Source: Cosmopolites sordidus
Taxonomy: Eukaryota > Arthropoda > Insecta > Coleoptera > Curculionidae
Assembly (NCBI GenBank): GCA_031761425.1
Contig: JARFXV010000447.1
Span: forward strand, 489,501-553,500
Length of the DNA stretch: 64,000 nt
Reading direction: 5' to 3'
In this document: one piece after another, positions 10,591 to 23,325 of the stretch
Layout: each line of letters starts with the position of its first letter
How positions within the stretch are numbered: position 1 is the stretch's first letter
The notes under the pieces: generated by a model
The model's input: the letters and a program-made list of their open reading frames with translations, nothing else
The model's database searches: none
What the model was told of the DNA's origin: nothing
Made by a program: the position numbers and the translations under genes

Positions 10591-10779
10591 ATCTTACCGT
10601 GGATTCCTAACAATGATCATCAGCTACCAATAAATCCAGTCATCACTCCTTTGGGGCTATCAACCCTTGATTTTGTTCTTAACCATAAACTACGTCGAGA
10701 AGCCTACCGAGTGGCATGTGACCAGCATAAAATACCCCTCAGAAGGCATCCGGCCTTACCCATCCTTGAATTGGAGTAA
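10591..10779 (+). CDS. Unidentified short open segment
   Basis: Sixty-two codons are open between TAA (10,588) and TAA (10,777), reading LPWIPNNDHQLPINPV, LSTLDFVLNHKLRREAY and VACDQHKIPLRRHPALP. There is no start codon in frame near the left edge. The basic, proline-containing composition looks protein-like, but I recognise no family. It may be a transposon remnant or an exon. Confidence 0.25.
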   Translation: MLPWIPNNDHQLPINPVITPLGLSTLDFVLNHKLRREAYRVACDQHKIPLRRHPALPILELE

Positions 10780-12055
10780 CTGAGGTGATTTTATTTCTGA
10801 TTTTACAGTCTTGCATAGAAGCATTCACAAAAGTAATAAAGTCACAATGCCGCCGGGCTACCGCCTTACGCTTTTTTCACACACAGTGATTTTGGACGTA
10901 CGTTAAAAAACTGCGCTAATTTAAGGTCTTTAAATAATTTTTAAAAATATGTTCTAGTGGCAAAGAACGATTCCTAACGGCACGGTCACGTTGCCTTGCA
11001 TTCTGCGTGAAAAGTTTCATGTATCTCCTCACTCTACTAATGTACTGTTGGACGTACGTTAAAAAATCGTTGTTTGCGAAAGGGGCGTTACGCACCGCGC
11101 AAATACCGCTAGCTATAAAATAGTAATTTAAATTATATAAATATTAATAATAATAAAATTACCCATACCTTCACATTTACAATAATTTCAGTTAAGTGTT
11201 GTATATTTTGTCTTAAGTAAAAGGTAAGGAAATGTTTTTTTTTTCTGTAAGTTGATACCAATGAACCTAATTGTCATGTAAAGTTTTGGTACTATCTGTC
11301 GACCAATTTGTTTATAACTATTATTTATATTAGCCGGGTTAAAGTGTGCTCTGTGATTTTTATGAAAAATGAATAGAAATATAGAATTGGAATTTGCCTG
11401 AAATTTTGTTGCCAACCAAATGTCTTAATTTCTTCTGGTGAATCATTAAAATTGTTGGGGAAGGTCTACGATAAATCAGCTTTATAGAAAACACGAGGTG
11501 ATTCAAAATAATTCAAAGCTTCCAAAAAATGTCGAGACTTTGACGAAGACTTGTCTCACTTCGGTTGACCTTCAAGGTCTTCGACTGGCAAAGATATCAA
11601 TAAAGTGCCATCCAAACTTAAAAGAGATGACTCAGAATCTAGACATATATCACGAATCTGTTCCTTACATTTAATTAAATGTTATGGGTATGAGACTTTT
11701 CTCTTTTCTTTTGTGACTTTTGTGACTTTTCTCTTTTCCCAAATTATATTTATTACTTTATGGAAGACATTTTGGATCCATCGAAATCATAAAACAAAAT
11801 TCGCTGAAAAAGTTGAAGAGCCTATCGCAAATTTCGTATAAGAAACATTTCGGGGATGGATTATGTTCTGGCCACAGTGTGTTACATTTAATGAGGCATA
11901 TTTTGGAAGGTGATAATATAAGTATGTATAATTAAACCGATATTTTGTGTTTTATTGGACAATTACCGGTATTATATACATTTGGCAATTCTACATTATT
12001 TTGAACCTAAAGTAAAAAAAAATATGTCAAAAAATATGTAATATGTAACTTTCTA
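10780..12055. other. Unassigned; contains a repeated 18-mer
   Basis: The motif TTGGACGTACGTTAAAAA occurs at about 10,893 and 11,049 in direct orientation within a CpG-bearing stretch (10,840-11,105). The rest is AT-rich with short frames of no recognisable kind. Confidence 0.45.
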
Positions 12056-12059
12056 TCAT

Positions 12060-12297
12060 GTGAGCCAGTCTATGCTGATCCATTGGTCTCGCCAATATCT
12101 TCATCTCTTTCTACCCCATCTCACTAGATTTTTTACTCTACATGTTTCCCTTATATGCACTGTTTCTCACTCTATCTCTAAGCGTATTTTTCTCTATTGT
12201 TCTTAAAGTTTTCATCTCCTTTGCATACATTGCTACTCGTAGAATGATTTTGGGTTTGTTTGTGTCAGTTTGGGTTCAATACCATAGATCAATGGTC
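12060..12297 (-). mobile_element. LINE C-terminal fragment (RTE-like)
   Basis: The minus strand reads LIYGIEPKLTQTNPKII, AKEMKTLRTIEKNTLRDRVR, NSAYKGNM. This is the post-reverse-transcriptase region of RTE-like LINEs (EM-x-T-L-R-x-I-x-x-x-T-L-R-D-R-V-R-N). It breaks off at 12,290, where a hAT-like end begins. Confidence 0.8.
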
Positions 12298-12370
12298 GCC
12301 AAACCGTCGATCACGAGCTACCGGTAGCTCGCATGGACAATTTCGGTAGCTTAGTATACCAATTTTTTGA
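12288..12370. mobile_element. hAT terminus fragment
   Basis: CAATGGTCGCCAAACC followed by GATCACGAGCTACCGGTAG resembles hAT ends of the CAGTGGTCGCCAACC type. It interrupts the LINE pieces on either side, suggesting insertion. No matching opposite end or 8-bp duplication was found. Confidence 0.5.
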
Positions 12371-12469
12371 ATAGTATTCAAAAATGTGTTTCAATAATTG
12401 CATTAAATAAGTTTAGATAACTCTCTCTATTTGAATATTATTAAATTAGAGAAGAACTTAGAGATAAGA

Positions 12470-12860
12470 ATTAGAAATTACTTCATCTTCTGGGATTGTT
12501 ACTCTTTCTGGTGCTTCATCATTTGTTGCCTGGTTTGATTTTTTTCACAATCGATATTATCGAAGAGGTTTTTAAAATATGTTTCCCAGTCGTTCAGTGA
12601 TTTTTTTGTTAGTTTGGATAAACTCGTTCACAGGTTTCTTTCTATTTTTCAGCATTTTCCATACTGTCCTTTGAGCTCCATAGAGAACACCCAAATATTG
12701 GATTGTTTTTTTTTTGTGTTTTACATATTAATATCTTATTCGTCCCATCGTAAGTTATTAAAAACATCCTCCAATGTATCATTAAAAAATTTGGTTTGGT
12801 TTTTTATATATATATTTAGGAAAATAGGCATGTCCACTTCAGTAAGTATATGAAAAATTC
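12470..12860 (-). mobile_element. LINE linker fragment
   Basis: Minus-strand pieces VWKMLKNRKKPVNEFIQTN, KSLNDWETYFKNLFDNIDC and VTIPEDEVI match the linker between endonuclease and reverse transcriptase in RTE-like LINEs. Together with 12,060-12,297 this was probably one element, with the central polymerase lost and a hAT end inserted. Confidence 0.6.
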
Positions 12861-12954
12861 GTCTTCAAAATATGTCGAAGATAGAACACTCACTCATACA
12901 TATCTCTTATTTCAGAGTCATTCTTGTAAAACACTAGTTAAAATAATCATAATT

Positions 12955-13026
12955 TATATTATTATTATTATATTGGAAATGTATCATTATTATATTAGAA
13001 ATTTTTCATTATTATATTAGAAATGA
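12955..13026. repeat. Short tandem repeat, about three 23-25-bp units
   Basis: The unit CATTATTATATTAGAAATTT recurs three times with small changes. No function is evident; the flanks to 13,420 hold no recognised gene. Confidence 0.7.
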
Positions 13027-13415
13027 TTTCACGGGTTCCTTTTTAATTTCCATTTTTTTTTAACTCTCGTGATCGGGTCATTACAAATTGTGGATGTTCC
13101 CAGGCTGTTTCGTAAAAAAGTAACAGCAGTTTGTTGACCAATATTTTCCTTTCTATGACGGATTAAGTAAATATTTCGATTGATTTGCTCGACGGACGTG
13201 ACACGAACTCGAAGATTATTATTGATTTACATAGTTCGACAGGTCTCGTATTGCCATTTATTTTGCTGTTGTGATTGCAACAGCTTGGGACTGTTTAAAT
13301 GCCAGTGTAAGTATGCTTTAGCAACCAGTGGCGGGACTAGGAAATATATACAATTAAGTTTGAGGTATTATTAAAAATATAACTAGTGCTATAATAATAG
13401 CACTAATAATAGTGC

Positions 13416-14734
<1,319 letters not shown>

Positions 14735-15125
14735 TTGTGAATGTGTGATCAGCAAAACAAGATAAACTTTTTTCAATCGATATTGAAGCCTTTTATCATT
14801 CTTACAGTAAAAGTTTCAGATGATTCCTTTTGCCTTTGTACCGTTGACAATTCCACGTGCCATAAATGGATCAGAAAGTTTCGTAAAACCTATTTTAAGC
14901 TTAGCGATGCACCCCATTCTGGACGACCAGCTGAGACTGATGGTAATAAAACTTTGCCGCTAATTGAAATATATCACCATAGAACAACTTGAGAGATCGG
15001 ATAAATTCTTGGGATCAATCAGTCAACAGTATCAAGGCGATCACGTCAACTTGGAATGGTTAGCAAAGCCGATATAGGGGTACCACATGAGTTAACGGAG
15101 AAAAATTTAATATGTTTTGGTTGTT
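14735..15125 (+). mobile_element. Mariner transposase N-terminal fragment
   Basis: Plus-strand blocks STCHKWIRKFRKTYFKLSD, PHSGRPAETDGNK, then in another frame ILGINQSTVSRRSRQLGMVS and VPHELTEKN. These match the mariner DNA-binding domain from the W-x-x-K-F-R-x-G motif to the conserved V-P-H-E-L motif. One frameshift is evident near 14,990. The catalytic part is absent. Confidence 0.88.
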
Positions 15126-15715
15126 TTTTTTTTTTGATAGAAGTGGTTCAAAAAGTGTCGTAAAAAAATAATTTTAATTTTTTTTCACGAAACTTTCACC
15201 GTAAAAAGTTCATATTTTCTTTTGCATTTGCGAATTATTTCCTTATTGCCTTTTCAGAAATAAAAAAATGTCTATTCCTATTTTCTATCATTTTTATGTT
15301 TAACAAAATTTAAGAGACAACCAAATAAAACATTTTTCTTTCCATATACTCGCTGAAATTCGTTCTGTCAAACAACAAATCAAACAACAATCAAAACTCT
15401 GCACGTGTGAAGTAAATAACCAGGAGACAATCAATAAATTTAGTGGATCGGTGCCATACTTGCCTATCCCTCATTTTTATTATTATATAAAAAATATATG
15501 TAAAGTTAATTAGCGGCAATAAAAAAACATTTAAATTAGAAACATTTCAATATATTTTAAAAATAAGTTTTTACTTTAACAAAACGTCATATATTGAGAA
15601 ACTAAATTTTAACCTGTCAATAATGCTTTTGATATGAACTCTTAGGCAACTTTGGCGCTTAATATAAACTTTAAATAAGTAATATAGGTGTATAGGCTAG
15701 GCGACAATAAAAAAG
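15126..15715. other. No recognised feature
   Basis: AT-rich DNA with poly-T and poly-A runs between a mariner fragment and the HFHxPxKD element. Confidence 0.4.
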
Positions 15716-17385
15716 AATGAAAAACATTATTTTATTCATCATTTTCAAGGTCCGATTCAATTCGTTCATAAATGGTTCCCGTTTGAAGCGACCTATAAAA
15801 ATTGTGATGTTCTGAAGGTACATATCTGAGAAATAAATATTTCAGTTAAATCTTTCTTTTTTTCCTCTGTAATCGGTCGCCCCTATGGACACAACAGAGT
15901 TAGTTCAAAGGGTAAATAAAGTACAGGCCGACCACGACCATTTCTTTTTGTCAAATCAACTGTACTGAAGAGAACATCATTTTCGGCGTAATTGAATTTG
16001 TAATACATTTTTTTGGGCTTCTGTTTACATAGTTGTATCCATTTGATTTTGAGCCACTCCACTTTGTCTTTCTTTACAGAGATTTTTCGGTTAGTTATAA
16101 ACTCTTCCAAACTTCTCGTCCTAAGAGTTATCTGCTGCCATCTTATGCACAATACATATTTTTTTTTTCTTTTTAGCTGTTTGAATAACATTTAGCCAAT
16201 CATTTGGATGAAAAATATAAGGGTGATTTTTTTCTCTTTCTATTATACCAAAATCTTGGTCGCAGCTAGAGCAGCTATGACCTGCTATAAACAATTTCAA
16301 ATTTATTTTTTTTCAATTTCTGTGATTTGCAAAATATAGCTCAGTGCCAACACAACTTTAATGTTGCGATTTTGGCTTTCGCAACTATGGCTGTAAAGAG
16401 TGATTTCCTTTGTTGATGATGGTAAGCAGTTTTGAATTTGGTAAATAAGACAAGACGACACTTTCTGGGTTCCTCTTGAAGTTGTATGTTCAGCTCAAAC
16501 ATGCATGTGCGCAACATTATTGCGCTCGTCATGGATATCGAGATTGTACACACAGAGTTGTCGCTTATAATATACCACACAAGTGGTTAAAACAGGAGTA
16601 GGTAAAGTTTTTTGAAGGTCAAAAACTCTAACCTGTTTTGTTCCATTGCTGGATTTAGCCACATTTGTATCCTTTTTTTTTTCATATCTCGTACTGCAAC
16701 TACTTGTCGCAATTGCAGGTCGTGTTCAATTTTAGCATTAGTTTTTTCGTCTTCTGTGTAAAGTGTGTTAATTTTTGCCTTAAACTTGTCACATATTTGG
16801 TAGGTGTCTTTTTGTGGGTGGTGAAAATGTAGTTTAAATTGGTGTTGAATATGTGCCGAAACATATACAATGATACTGCCCGATATTCGCATGTAGTGCA
16901 CTAATTTGTTGAGTTTAATATGAGTTTAATATTTAGATCAGAATTTAAATATTTTTTGTTACTATCCCTGCGACAATAATACGATGGAAATTTCTAAATA
17001 AAACGGCACATTGTTCATCATTTAGACTGGTTTTATTACCAGGTTAGATGTTTTCCGCGTCGATCAAATACAGGCGTTCCGGTTTCATGCTTTTTCAGTG
17101 CATTGGTTAGAGTTCCATCAGATTCATATTGTAGAACCCTTAAAAAATCTACTTCCTTCTAGCTTGAGATATTTTGTGTAAACAACGAAGGTGGTATCCA
17201 CAATCTGTCATATCACAGCTCTTTTTTGGGATAATTTTTCTTGTTGTGGAAACATATTCTTGATCCCGTGCACTTTTTTGTTTTGTTATAAATTTTTTGT
17301 GTGTATGCGGTTTTCTAATCCGCTTTCAACATTTTTTACATTAGTCAGGTTTTTAGTCGCATCATCCTCACTTTGACTTTCATAT
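15716..17385 (-). mobile_element. Degenerate copy of an HFHxPxKD-family protein (transposon-associated)
   Basis: Minus-strand blocks in order: FRNFHRIIVAGIV and KGSTI-type N-terminal pieces (17,385-16,950); LHFHHPQKDTYQICDKFKAK and KTNAKIEHDLQLRQ (16,840-16,700); YYKRQLCVYNLDIHDE, SSCLIYQIQNCLPSSTKEIT and SQNRNIKVVLALSYI (16,570-16,320); WLKIKWIQLCKQKPKKMYYK, STVDLTKRNGRGRPVLYL and RPITEEKKKDL (16,060-15,870). I know this architecture as a multi-copy family in arthropod genomes, with Cys/His motifs followed by a probable RNase-H-like core, but I cannot name its transposon class. At least four stops or frameshifts show that it is dead. Confidence 0.65.
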
Positions 17386-17775
17386 AATTAAAAAAAAAAA
17401 AAAATACCTGATGAATTTGTCGCAGGTCATTCAGGGACAGATATGACAAATAACAAATTGAAAAATTATATTATATTTTCTTTGTTCTTAATATAATTTT
17501 CTACATTTTTTGTCAGAAATATTATAGTTAATTTCACATGTATGTTTTCGTTCTCAGTAAGAGCATAATGTGGCTAACCCTCATTTTGTTTATAAACCAT
17601 AAAATAATAAACGTAAATTAGAAATAAAACATCGTATATTGAAAATATCCTTCTTACCTATAGTTTTGTCATCTGGCACAAACTTCGCTATCATCACCTG
17701 ATAAATCTGATATACGAAAAACCTCGACGTTTCCTATCGCCATGTTTTATTGTTTAGGCAAGACTAGCTCAACTT
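17386..17775. other. No recognised feature
   Basis: AT-rich spacer. A passage near 17,690-17,735 (ACCTGATAAATCTGATATACGAAAAACC) vaguely recalls a hammerhead core but lacks a stem II. Confidence 0.35.
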
Positions 17776-17779
17776 ATAT

Positions 17780-18070
17780 CACGGTAAGGTTTGACTGCTA
17801 AATTTGACTATAGATGTAGCCCTGTACTACGATAAATAATGGGAAAAGCAGCTTTGGCATAAACTGATATGATGGTTTTGAGCTGAAATAGCACAAAAGC
17901 GTGAAATTAAAAAATATGTTATCTAGGCAAGTATGGCACTTAGTTAAAATAAAAACAGCAGCTGTCTTAGGATCACTGAATGATATAATTTGGAGGAACA
18001 AATACCTTGGCGTCGAAGCTAAAATTAGAATATACAATACTTGTTTTAGCTTTTTGTGAACATCATCACC
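17780..18070 (+). mobile_element. LINE C-terminal fragment
   Basis: The plus strand contains KTAAVLGSLNDIIWRNKYL followed by GVEAKIRIYNTCF, the region just after the reverse transcriptase in RTE-like LINEs (S-G-C-L-N-x-x-I-W-x-N-K-Y). About 30 codons are clear; the rest is decayed. Confidence 0.7.
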
Positions 18071-18960
18071 ATGCCACAAAGCAATTTAATTAAATGATTC
18101 CGTAACGGTTTTATATGTAGTGTCATGAAACAAGCTTGTTACGCGTAAAAACCAACTATTTTGCATACGTTGTCTAATGTATTCTCGATGCAATCTATAT
18201 GTTTTGTTAATCAAAAACATTGAAAAACTGGTCGATTTTATATGAAAATATCGTGCAGGAAACGTATAAATAAATTGTTTTTTCCCCGTAACATGAATAC
18301 GGCATATTGGTAATTGACATGCGGCAAATTCGATTTTTAAAGTACAATGTCATAAACTAATGCATATTTTAAATTTAATGGCGAACAAACATAACGAAAT
18401 TTATTAAATATAATTTTTCTATGTCCTCGCGTTCCAGATATAATTTTAACGACCTTCCACTACGAATCGGCGCAGTTCCATTTTGAATTAATGCCATTTC
18501 GATATTTTACGAGGTACTCGTGCATAAATCGTCGAATAATTGTTGCTATTGGTCGAGTATTTGGGAAAAAGTCGTCGCGATCAGAAACAGATGCCGATTC
18601 GGAACGGAAATCAAGTTATAAATTTCGTTTATCTCCATCCTGGTTAATGGTAATCGAGATGAAGAGTTTCTTTGCTCTCATAAAATTAAAAAAAGAACGT
18701 TTCCTTGTATAGATTAATATTTAACAAAATTGTAACGGAGGGATACTGTTTCTTATTCATTTATGCATTATTAGAAATCACAGAAATATTAGTGCGTACT
18801 ATATCAAAACCAACGTATTTTTTAGACATGTTACGATCTAGTCTAGACTAATAAGTAATTTAAATATATTACTAAAATACTAATTAGTTTTTATTGTAAA
18901 ACTTACCCATTGGCGTCTTCTAGATCATACTAATGGGTGGAATAAATATCCCACTAATGT
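18071..18960. other. Unassigned; CpG-rich segment at 18,420-18,670
   Basis: The central part keeps many CpG sites (GTCGTCGCGATCAG and others) and a 73-codon plus frame (18,491-18,712) with no recognisable domain. No transposon homology is seen, so it may be old single-copy or regulatory DNA. Confidence 0.35.
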
Positions 18961-18964
18961 CATT

Positions 18965-20425
18965 CCATTTTGTTTGAGAATTTCCTCAAAAATTTTCCTA
19001 ATTTATTCTTTTCTTTCTGCTTTCTTCTTTACCTTAAACTTCTCTTGGGTCTACCTCGCTTCCTTTTCTCTATTCATCCAGCTTTCTATATCGTTATCAC
19101 CAGATTGTCTGCCTTCATTCGTACCAAGTATCCATACCAACCGAGTTGTCTTTCTTCATTCTTTTGGAATTCTTAATCGGTTTAGTCTTGATACTCCTCC
19201 AATCCTTCCTAGAATCTGCTTTTCCATAGCTGATATTTTAACTTACTTCTATATATCAGATTTGAGACAAGGGCGGTTTTATAGATCATTAACTTGATTT
19301 TTAGTAACTTGTCTTTTGTTCTGGACTACCGATTTTAAAGCAATTCGGCACATGGCATTCTGTTGAATTGATTTTGTGTTTATCTATGTTAATTTGTATG
19401 CTTGTTTCTTGCCTGGTAACAATCATAACTACTGACTTATTAAAGTTGATTCTCATTTCACATTCAGATAGTGTCTTGTTCCCTACTTCCATTGCTCGTT
19501 GCTTCTCATCATAACTATCGGATATCAGTCTGCATATAGAAGGGTTTTTGCTATAACAGGCTTGAGCCGTCTACCTCCTGTCCAAAATCCTTTGGTCATG
19601 ATACCTGCCGTCGCTGATATTTCATTCATCAATGTCATGAAAAGTATCGGGCTCAGTATGCCTCCTTGTCTAAATCCTATGAATATCTTGAACGTTTTAC
19701 TATTTCTTGCTTCTGTTTTCACAGCAATCTTTAAGTCTTCATATGTACTCTGTATTGTTTGAAATAAAGTATTTGATACGCCTCGTTTTAAATTCGGTGA
19801 GATTTACAACTAAACATTAAATCGCTTTTAAACCTCTCTTCAATCTGAGATATCATCATCTTCATGTCATCATGATGCTAATATGGTTAGCGAAACGCGT
19901 ATCAAGAAGTGGAGTGTTTTACCGAAGATTCCAATAAAAAAATGAACAGCTTCTTTTATTATACTATCCCGAATCCTCTTTTTTGGTAACATGGCAAATG
20001 TTTTTTCTGTCCCCAAGTCCACTGTAGATAAAAATATTTTACTATTACCTTCTAGTATGTGTCCATAATTTGCCGTATGCTAAATATCCAGTCCTGGGTG
20101 CTGTGGTCTGTTCTAAAGCCTGCTTGGTTTTCTTGTAATGTTTCTTCTATTAATCTCGTTTCTAGTATTCTTTCGTCAGGCTTTCCAATTACTGACAACA
20201 GCGCAATTCCTCGGTAATTGCTGCAACAAGCTATGTCTACTTTCTTGTGTATAAGGACTATACTTGACACTTTCAAATCTTGTGGAATTTGCTTTGTGTT
20301 CCAGGTCAGATTGATTATTTCGAGTAGTATGACAATCCCAGATTCTTCCAAATATTTCAACCTTTACATTTTCACTTCTGGAGGCTTCACCTATTTTGAT
20401 TTTTTATGGCGTCCTTAATTTCTTT
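18965..20425 (-). mobile_element. LINE reverse transcriptase relic, interrupted
   Basis: Minus-strand order: LEIINLTWNTKQIPQDLKVS, IVLIHKKVDIACCSNYRGIA, ENQAGFRTDHSTQDWIFSIR, KIFLSTVDLGTEKTFAMLPK (first catalytic region), then interruption by the hammerhead-like repeat (19,785-19,950), then FKIFIGFRQGGILSPILF, LLYAD, NKTLSECEMRINFNKSVVMI, and far downstream RQLGWYGYLVRMKADN with KRKRGRPKRS near 19,000. This is a non-LTR retrotransposon polymerase and C-terminal region with multiple frameshifts. The 5' endonuclease half is missing. Confidence 0.92.
19785..19950 (+). repeat. Hammerhead-like repeat inserted in a LINE
   Basis: A decayed minus-strand tail (19,800-19,855, reversed GATTTAATGTTTAGTTGTAA) is followed by a plus core at about 19,878-19,915: ATGATGCTAATATGGTTAGC, GAAACGCGTATC, AAGAAG. 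The 5' CTGATGA is mutated and the triplet is ATC. The tail includes CGAAGATTCCAATAAA, shared with the 23.6-kb copy. It splits the LINE reverse transcriptase, so it moved or was copied there after the LINE inserted. Confidence 0.6.
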
Positions 20426-20539
20426 TATCTATCTTTAAAACAAAATAGTAGAGTGACACTCGCCCCACTCGCTAAGAATCGGACATACACTTTTATTGTG
20501 CACTATCACAAGCGCTGCTGCTGCTTTCGTCGCTAAAAC

Positions 20540-20800
20540 TGACACATTACGCAAACTCAAAAGAATTGTTTCTTTTAAGTTTTATCACTAGATTTGTCTT
20601 AGCCACCTTGACATTCGCATGCTGTATAAGTCTTTCTTCGTGTTTTCTAAAAAATGTTTGTATTTTGTCGTCGCAGAATTTCATTTTTAGGTCGTTATTG
20701 AGAATGTTATTTCTAATGTGCCAGGGTGCATCTATAATATTCCTTAATACTTTGTTTTGCAAAATTTGGCTAATTCTTATATAACTATTTTTGGTCCATC
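20540..20800 (-). mobile_element. Jockey-type LINE C-terminal tail
   Basis: The minus strand reads QNKVLRNIIDAPWHIRNNIL, NNDLKMKFCDDKIQTFFRKH and ERLIQHANVKVA. This is the end of Jockey-clade polymerases (Q-x-K-x-L-R-x-I-x-x-A-P-W-Y-x-R-N). It is a different LINE clade from the RTE-like pieces around it. Confidence 0.9.
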
Positions 20801-21435
20801 TACAGAGCTAAAGTCCAAACTGTCTCTAATTTCAGCTGATTCTGCGGATAGATCAAAAATTTGTTTTGTTAAGCACCGATGATTTTTTTCGGTTTTGGAC
20901 CCAAATGGAAGTCAGAAGGGACCAAATATGTATAATATGATGACCGATCCAATAACATGTACTTAATTTTCTTCAATTTATTATTTGAATCCCTATGTGA
21001 AGGCCTGATAATTGTCATGATAAAAATTATATTTTCCTTGCTACACCATGTAGCTGTTTACATTTTAACTTGTATAGTATACTCACCTCACTCAAGAAAA
21101 TCAAGTATTATCATTTGCTTCACATCTCACAAAAAATTATGATTTTTCTTAGCAATGACCCCATATATGCTTTCTTTATTGAACTTGCAACTGATTGTAC
21201 CTATTATTTCCATTCTGGCTTTTAATGGTGAATCCAGGTTTCAACTTGAGCTACAAAATTATTCGATTTTATTCTTGTTAAAATAATCCGAACATCCCTG
21301 AAAAAATTTAATTTGAATGTATTTTTGTTCTCGTAAAACAAATGCGAAAAGGAACTGCAGATGGTGCTATGCTAGCTGAATGCGAATCCTATAGAGTAGA
21401 TAGAACACTAACAACAACATGAAACAATATGCAAC
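20801..21435. other. No recognised feature
   Basis: AT-rich spacer between two LINE remnants; only short frames. Confidence 0.4.
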
Positions 21436-21439
21436 ATCA

Positions 21440-21735
21440 AAATATCGATCATATTATTATAGACGATGCAAACCTGGAAATAATATATTCATTCACTCAA
21501 TTCACGCATAAAGTAGATATAAATTACGAAAATCAAGAGGCAGAAATCTTCTATATCTGAATACTAAAATTGATATGGGTAGGCAATATATATGTGCTTT
21601 CCCTGTGATCAATTATGGAATGGAAAGAGCCACTTTTTCCCAGAAAATAAGGGCAAAATTAAGACAATGCCAAACAGCCAGAGAGAGAAAAATTCCAGAA
21701 AAAGCTAGATCAATTCTTTTATTGGAACCTTCGGG
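21440..21735 (+). mobile_element. LINE C-terminal fragment
   Basis: The plus strand gives IIIDDANLEIIYSFTQFTHK, then YICAFPVINYGMERATFSQK, then IRAKLRQCQTARERKI. These match the region after the polymerase in LINEs (V-L-P-V-x-x-Y-G-x-E-T-x-T-x-T). The remnant ends where the hammerhead-like inverted pair begins. Confidence 0.7.
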
Positions 21736-21965
21736 GTACAATACTAAACTCGAAGAGATTTACCACAAAATATCAAATTATTTTCTTAACACTCGATGCG
21801 CGTTCTGCTAACTACGTTAGCATCATCAGGAGATGCTTCGATCAGATTGAATCTATACGAACAGGGTTAGCGAAATGCGCGTCGAGAAGCAAAAAAATCA
21901 GTGATTTGGTATTTAAGGATAAATCTCTTCGAGTTATATGAAGGAACAAAGTGAATTAGGGGATA
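21735..21965. repeat. Hammerhead-like inverted pair
   Basis: The minus copy (21,829 down to 21,739) has an intact CTGATGA, stem II TGCTAAC-GTA-GTTAGCA, then GAACGCGCATC (one A short of GAAAC), CGAG, and the family tail through GTAAATCTCTTCGAGTTT. The plus copy (about 21,840-21,945) keeps GGTTAGC, GAAATGCGCGTC and CGAGAAGC plus the tail, but its CTGATGA is lost. The two tails point outward, giving a palindromic layout like 3893-4150. Confidence 0.65.
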
Positions 21966-22995
21966 AACTGGAATAAAAGATATAATTGAACCCATTAAAG
22001 AAGGATGAAAACGATATGTGGGTCATTTCAGTTGAGGGGCATGCAAACGTTAGAGTTGAGCAGGCAAAATAGTGTTGGTTGAGTTAACTGAATTGTGAAC
22101 CAAATTAAGCAGCCTGCCTACCTTTTTGTTTCTATTGCAGAAACTGTATTCCTTTTTTTTATCTTTTAAGATATCTCTTTCAACGTATTAAACAGAAAGA
22201 CACTCGAAAACAAAAGGAATTTTCAAAAAAAGTAACCATTTTTTCATTTCGTATATTTCTCGAGGTTTCAAACAATTCGAAGTTCTGGAAGCCGAGCCAT
22301 TATTCAAACGGCATGACAAAGTGCGGAATGCGTCATGGCGGCCTCTGGCGGCAGAAAATGTCGGGCTACTGTTCGATATGACTTCAGATTAATCGGTTCT
22401 GGTTCCTTATTAATAGCGATGAAATGGTTCGGGTTGTTCCACGTGAAAAGGTTCGGATTTTTGCCGCATTTTCAACTCCCGGCGAGTTATTTTGCGTAAC
22501 TACTTTGACTGCGTCTTTATTAATGATGCCGTCAGGTCGGTAATTTACTTTTCGAAATGTTGGTCGGTTTTGTTTTTTTATTCGGAGTTTTTTTCGGTCG
22601 TCGACTCAATTTGGAACGTGAACCTGATGAAATTTGACGTTGCTCCTACATCATGATATTTTTTTTTATTTCTTCCTATGTTTACATCTTTGAATTATGC
22701 TGGAGAAGGAGAAAATGCAATTTTATTGATATCTGTTTTTATGTTTACCACGACGATATTAGGTAGTGAGGAATAAGGAAAAAATTCCACCTACATCTGG
22801 CCCAAAACCATAGGTATAGTTGCCAACGGCCTTAAAGTTGCCAACGGCCGGGGCAATCCTTCAAGAGTACGTTCATGTTATTCCATGTATGTTTTATCAG
22901 CGATAAATCACCGTCTAGTATGCAAGCACTGTTTAACGAAATATATACAGTTTTGCGTTTTTTTGTCGAAATATGTAATTTGAACGAGTTTGCAG
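21966..22995. other. Unassigned; CpG-rich block at 22,260-22,640
   Basis: The block is markedly richer in G, C and CpG than its surroundings and shows no transposon homology or long frame. At 22,817-22,850 the 13-mer GTTGCCAACGGCC occurs twice in tandem. The block could be regulatory or conserved single-copy DNA. Confidence 0.4.
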
Positions 22996-22997
22996 AT

Positions 22998-23325
22998 CCG
23001 GCCTAACGACCGACTGCACTATTTCGGTTACAGAACTTGCTTACTGGGTGTAGAGGTTTGAGCTATCCATCAACCCCCTTGGTGGAATCTTCTCAATTTC
23101 TCTCTGTCTTTGGCCATCACCATTGCTTCTTCCCAATGAATTCTCCGCCTCGCCAAGCTTTCAGCGATCGACTTGTTCTAACTTTTCCTCGGTCTTCCTC
23201 TTTTCCTCCTTCCATACACACCCATGGCCCACACTCTTCACCACCCGCACGGGGTGCCCGAACCATTGCAACTGATTTTTCCCAATTACCTTCAATATCC
23301 CTCTAACACCCAATATCTTCCAAAG
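22998..23325 (-). mobile_element. LINE 3' end, left arm of a palindrome
   Basis: The minus strand reads RGILKVIGKNQLQWFGHPVR, then GHGCVWKEEKRKTEEKLEQ, the C-terminal R-L-Q-W-F-G-H-V-x-R motif of LINE proteins, then a non-coding tail ending in AACGACCGACTGC. It is a 5'-truncated copy lying head to head with 23,318-23,556. Confidence 0.75.

Noticed and set aside
13180..13374. Frame starting with a DVTRTRRLL motif that recalls LINE C termini
   Set aside because: Only nine residues match and the following sequence shows nothing of the family.
17680..17735. Possible hammerhead core (CTGATAAATCTGATATACGAAAA)
   Set aside because: The sequence between CTGATAA and GAAA does not form a stem II, and no family tail follows.
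18974..19297. 107-codon plus-strand frame rich in F, S and L that looks like a membrane protein
   Set aside because: It is the antisense shadow of the LINE C-terminal region coded on the minus strand (WYGYLVRM, KRKRGRPKRS).
23037..23306. 89-codon plus-strand frame rich in P and S
   Set aside because: It is antisense to the LINE 3' end (QLQWFGHPVR) in the palindrome's left arm.
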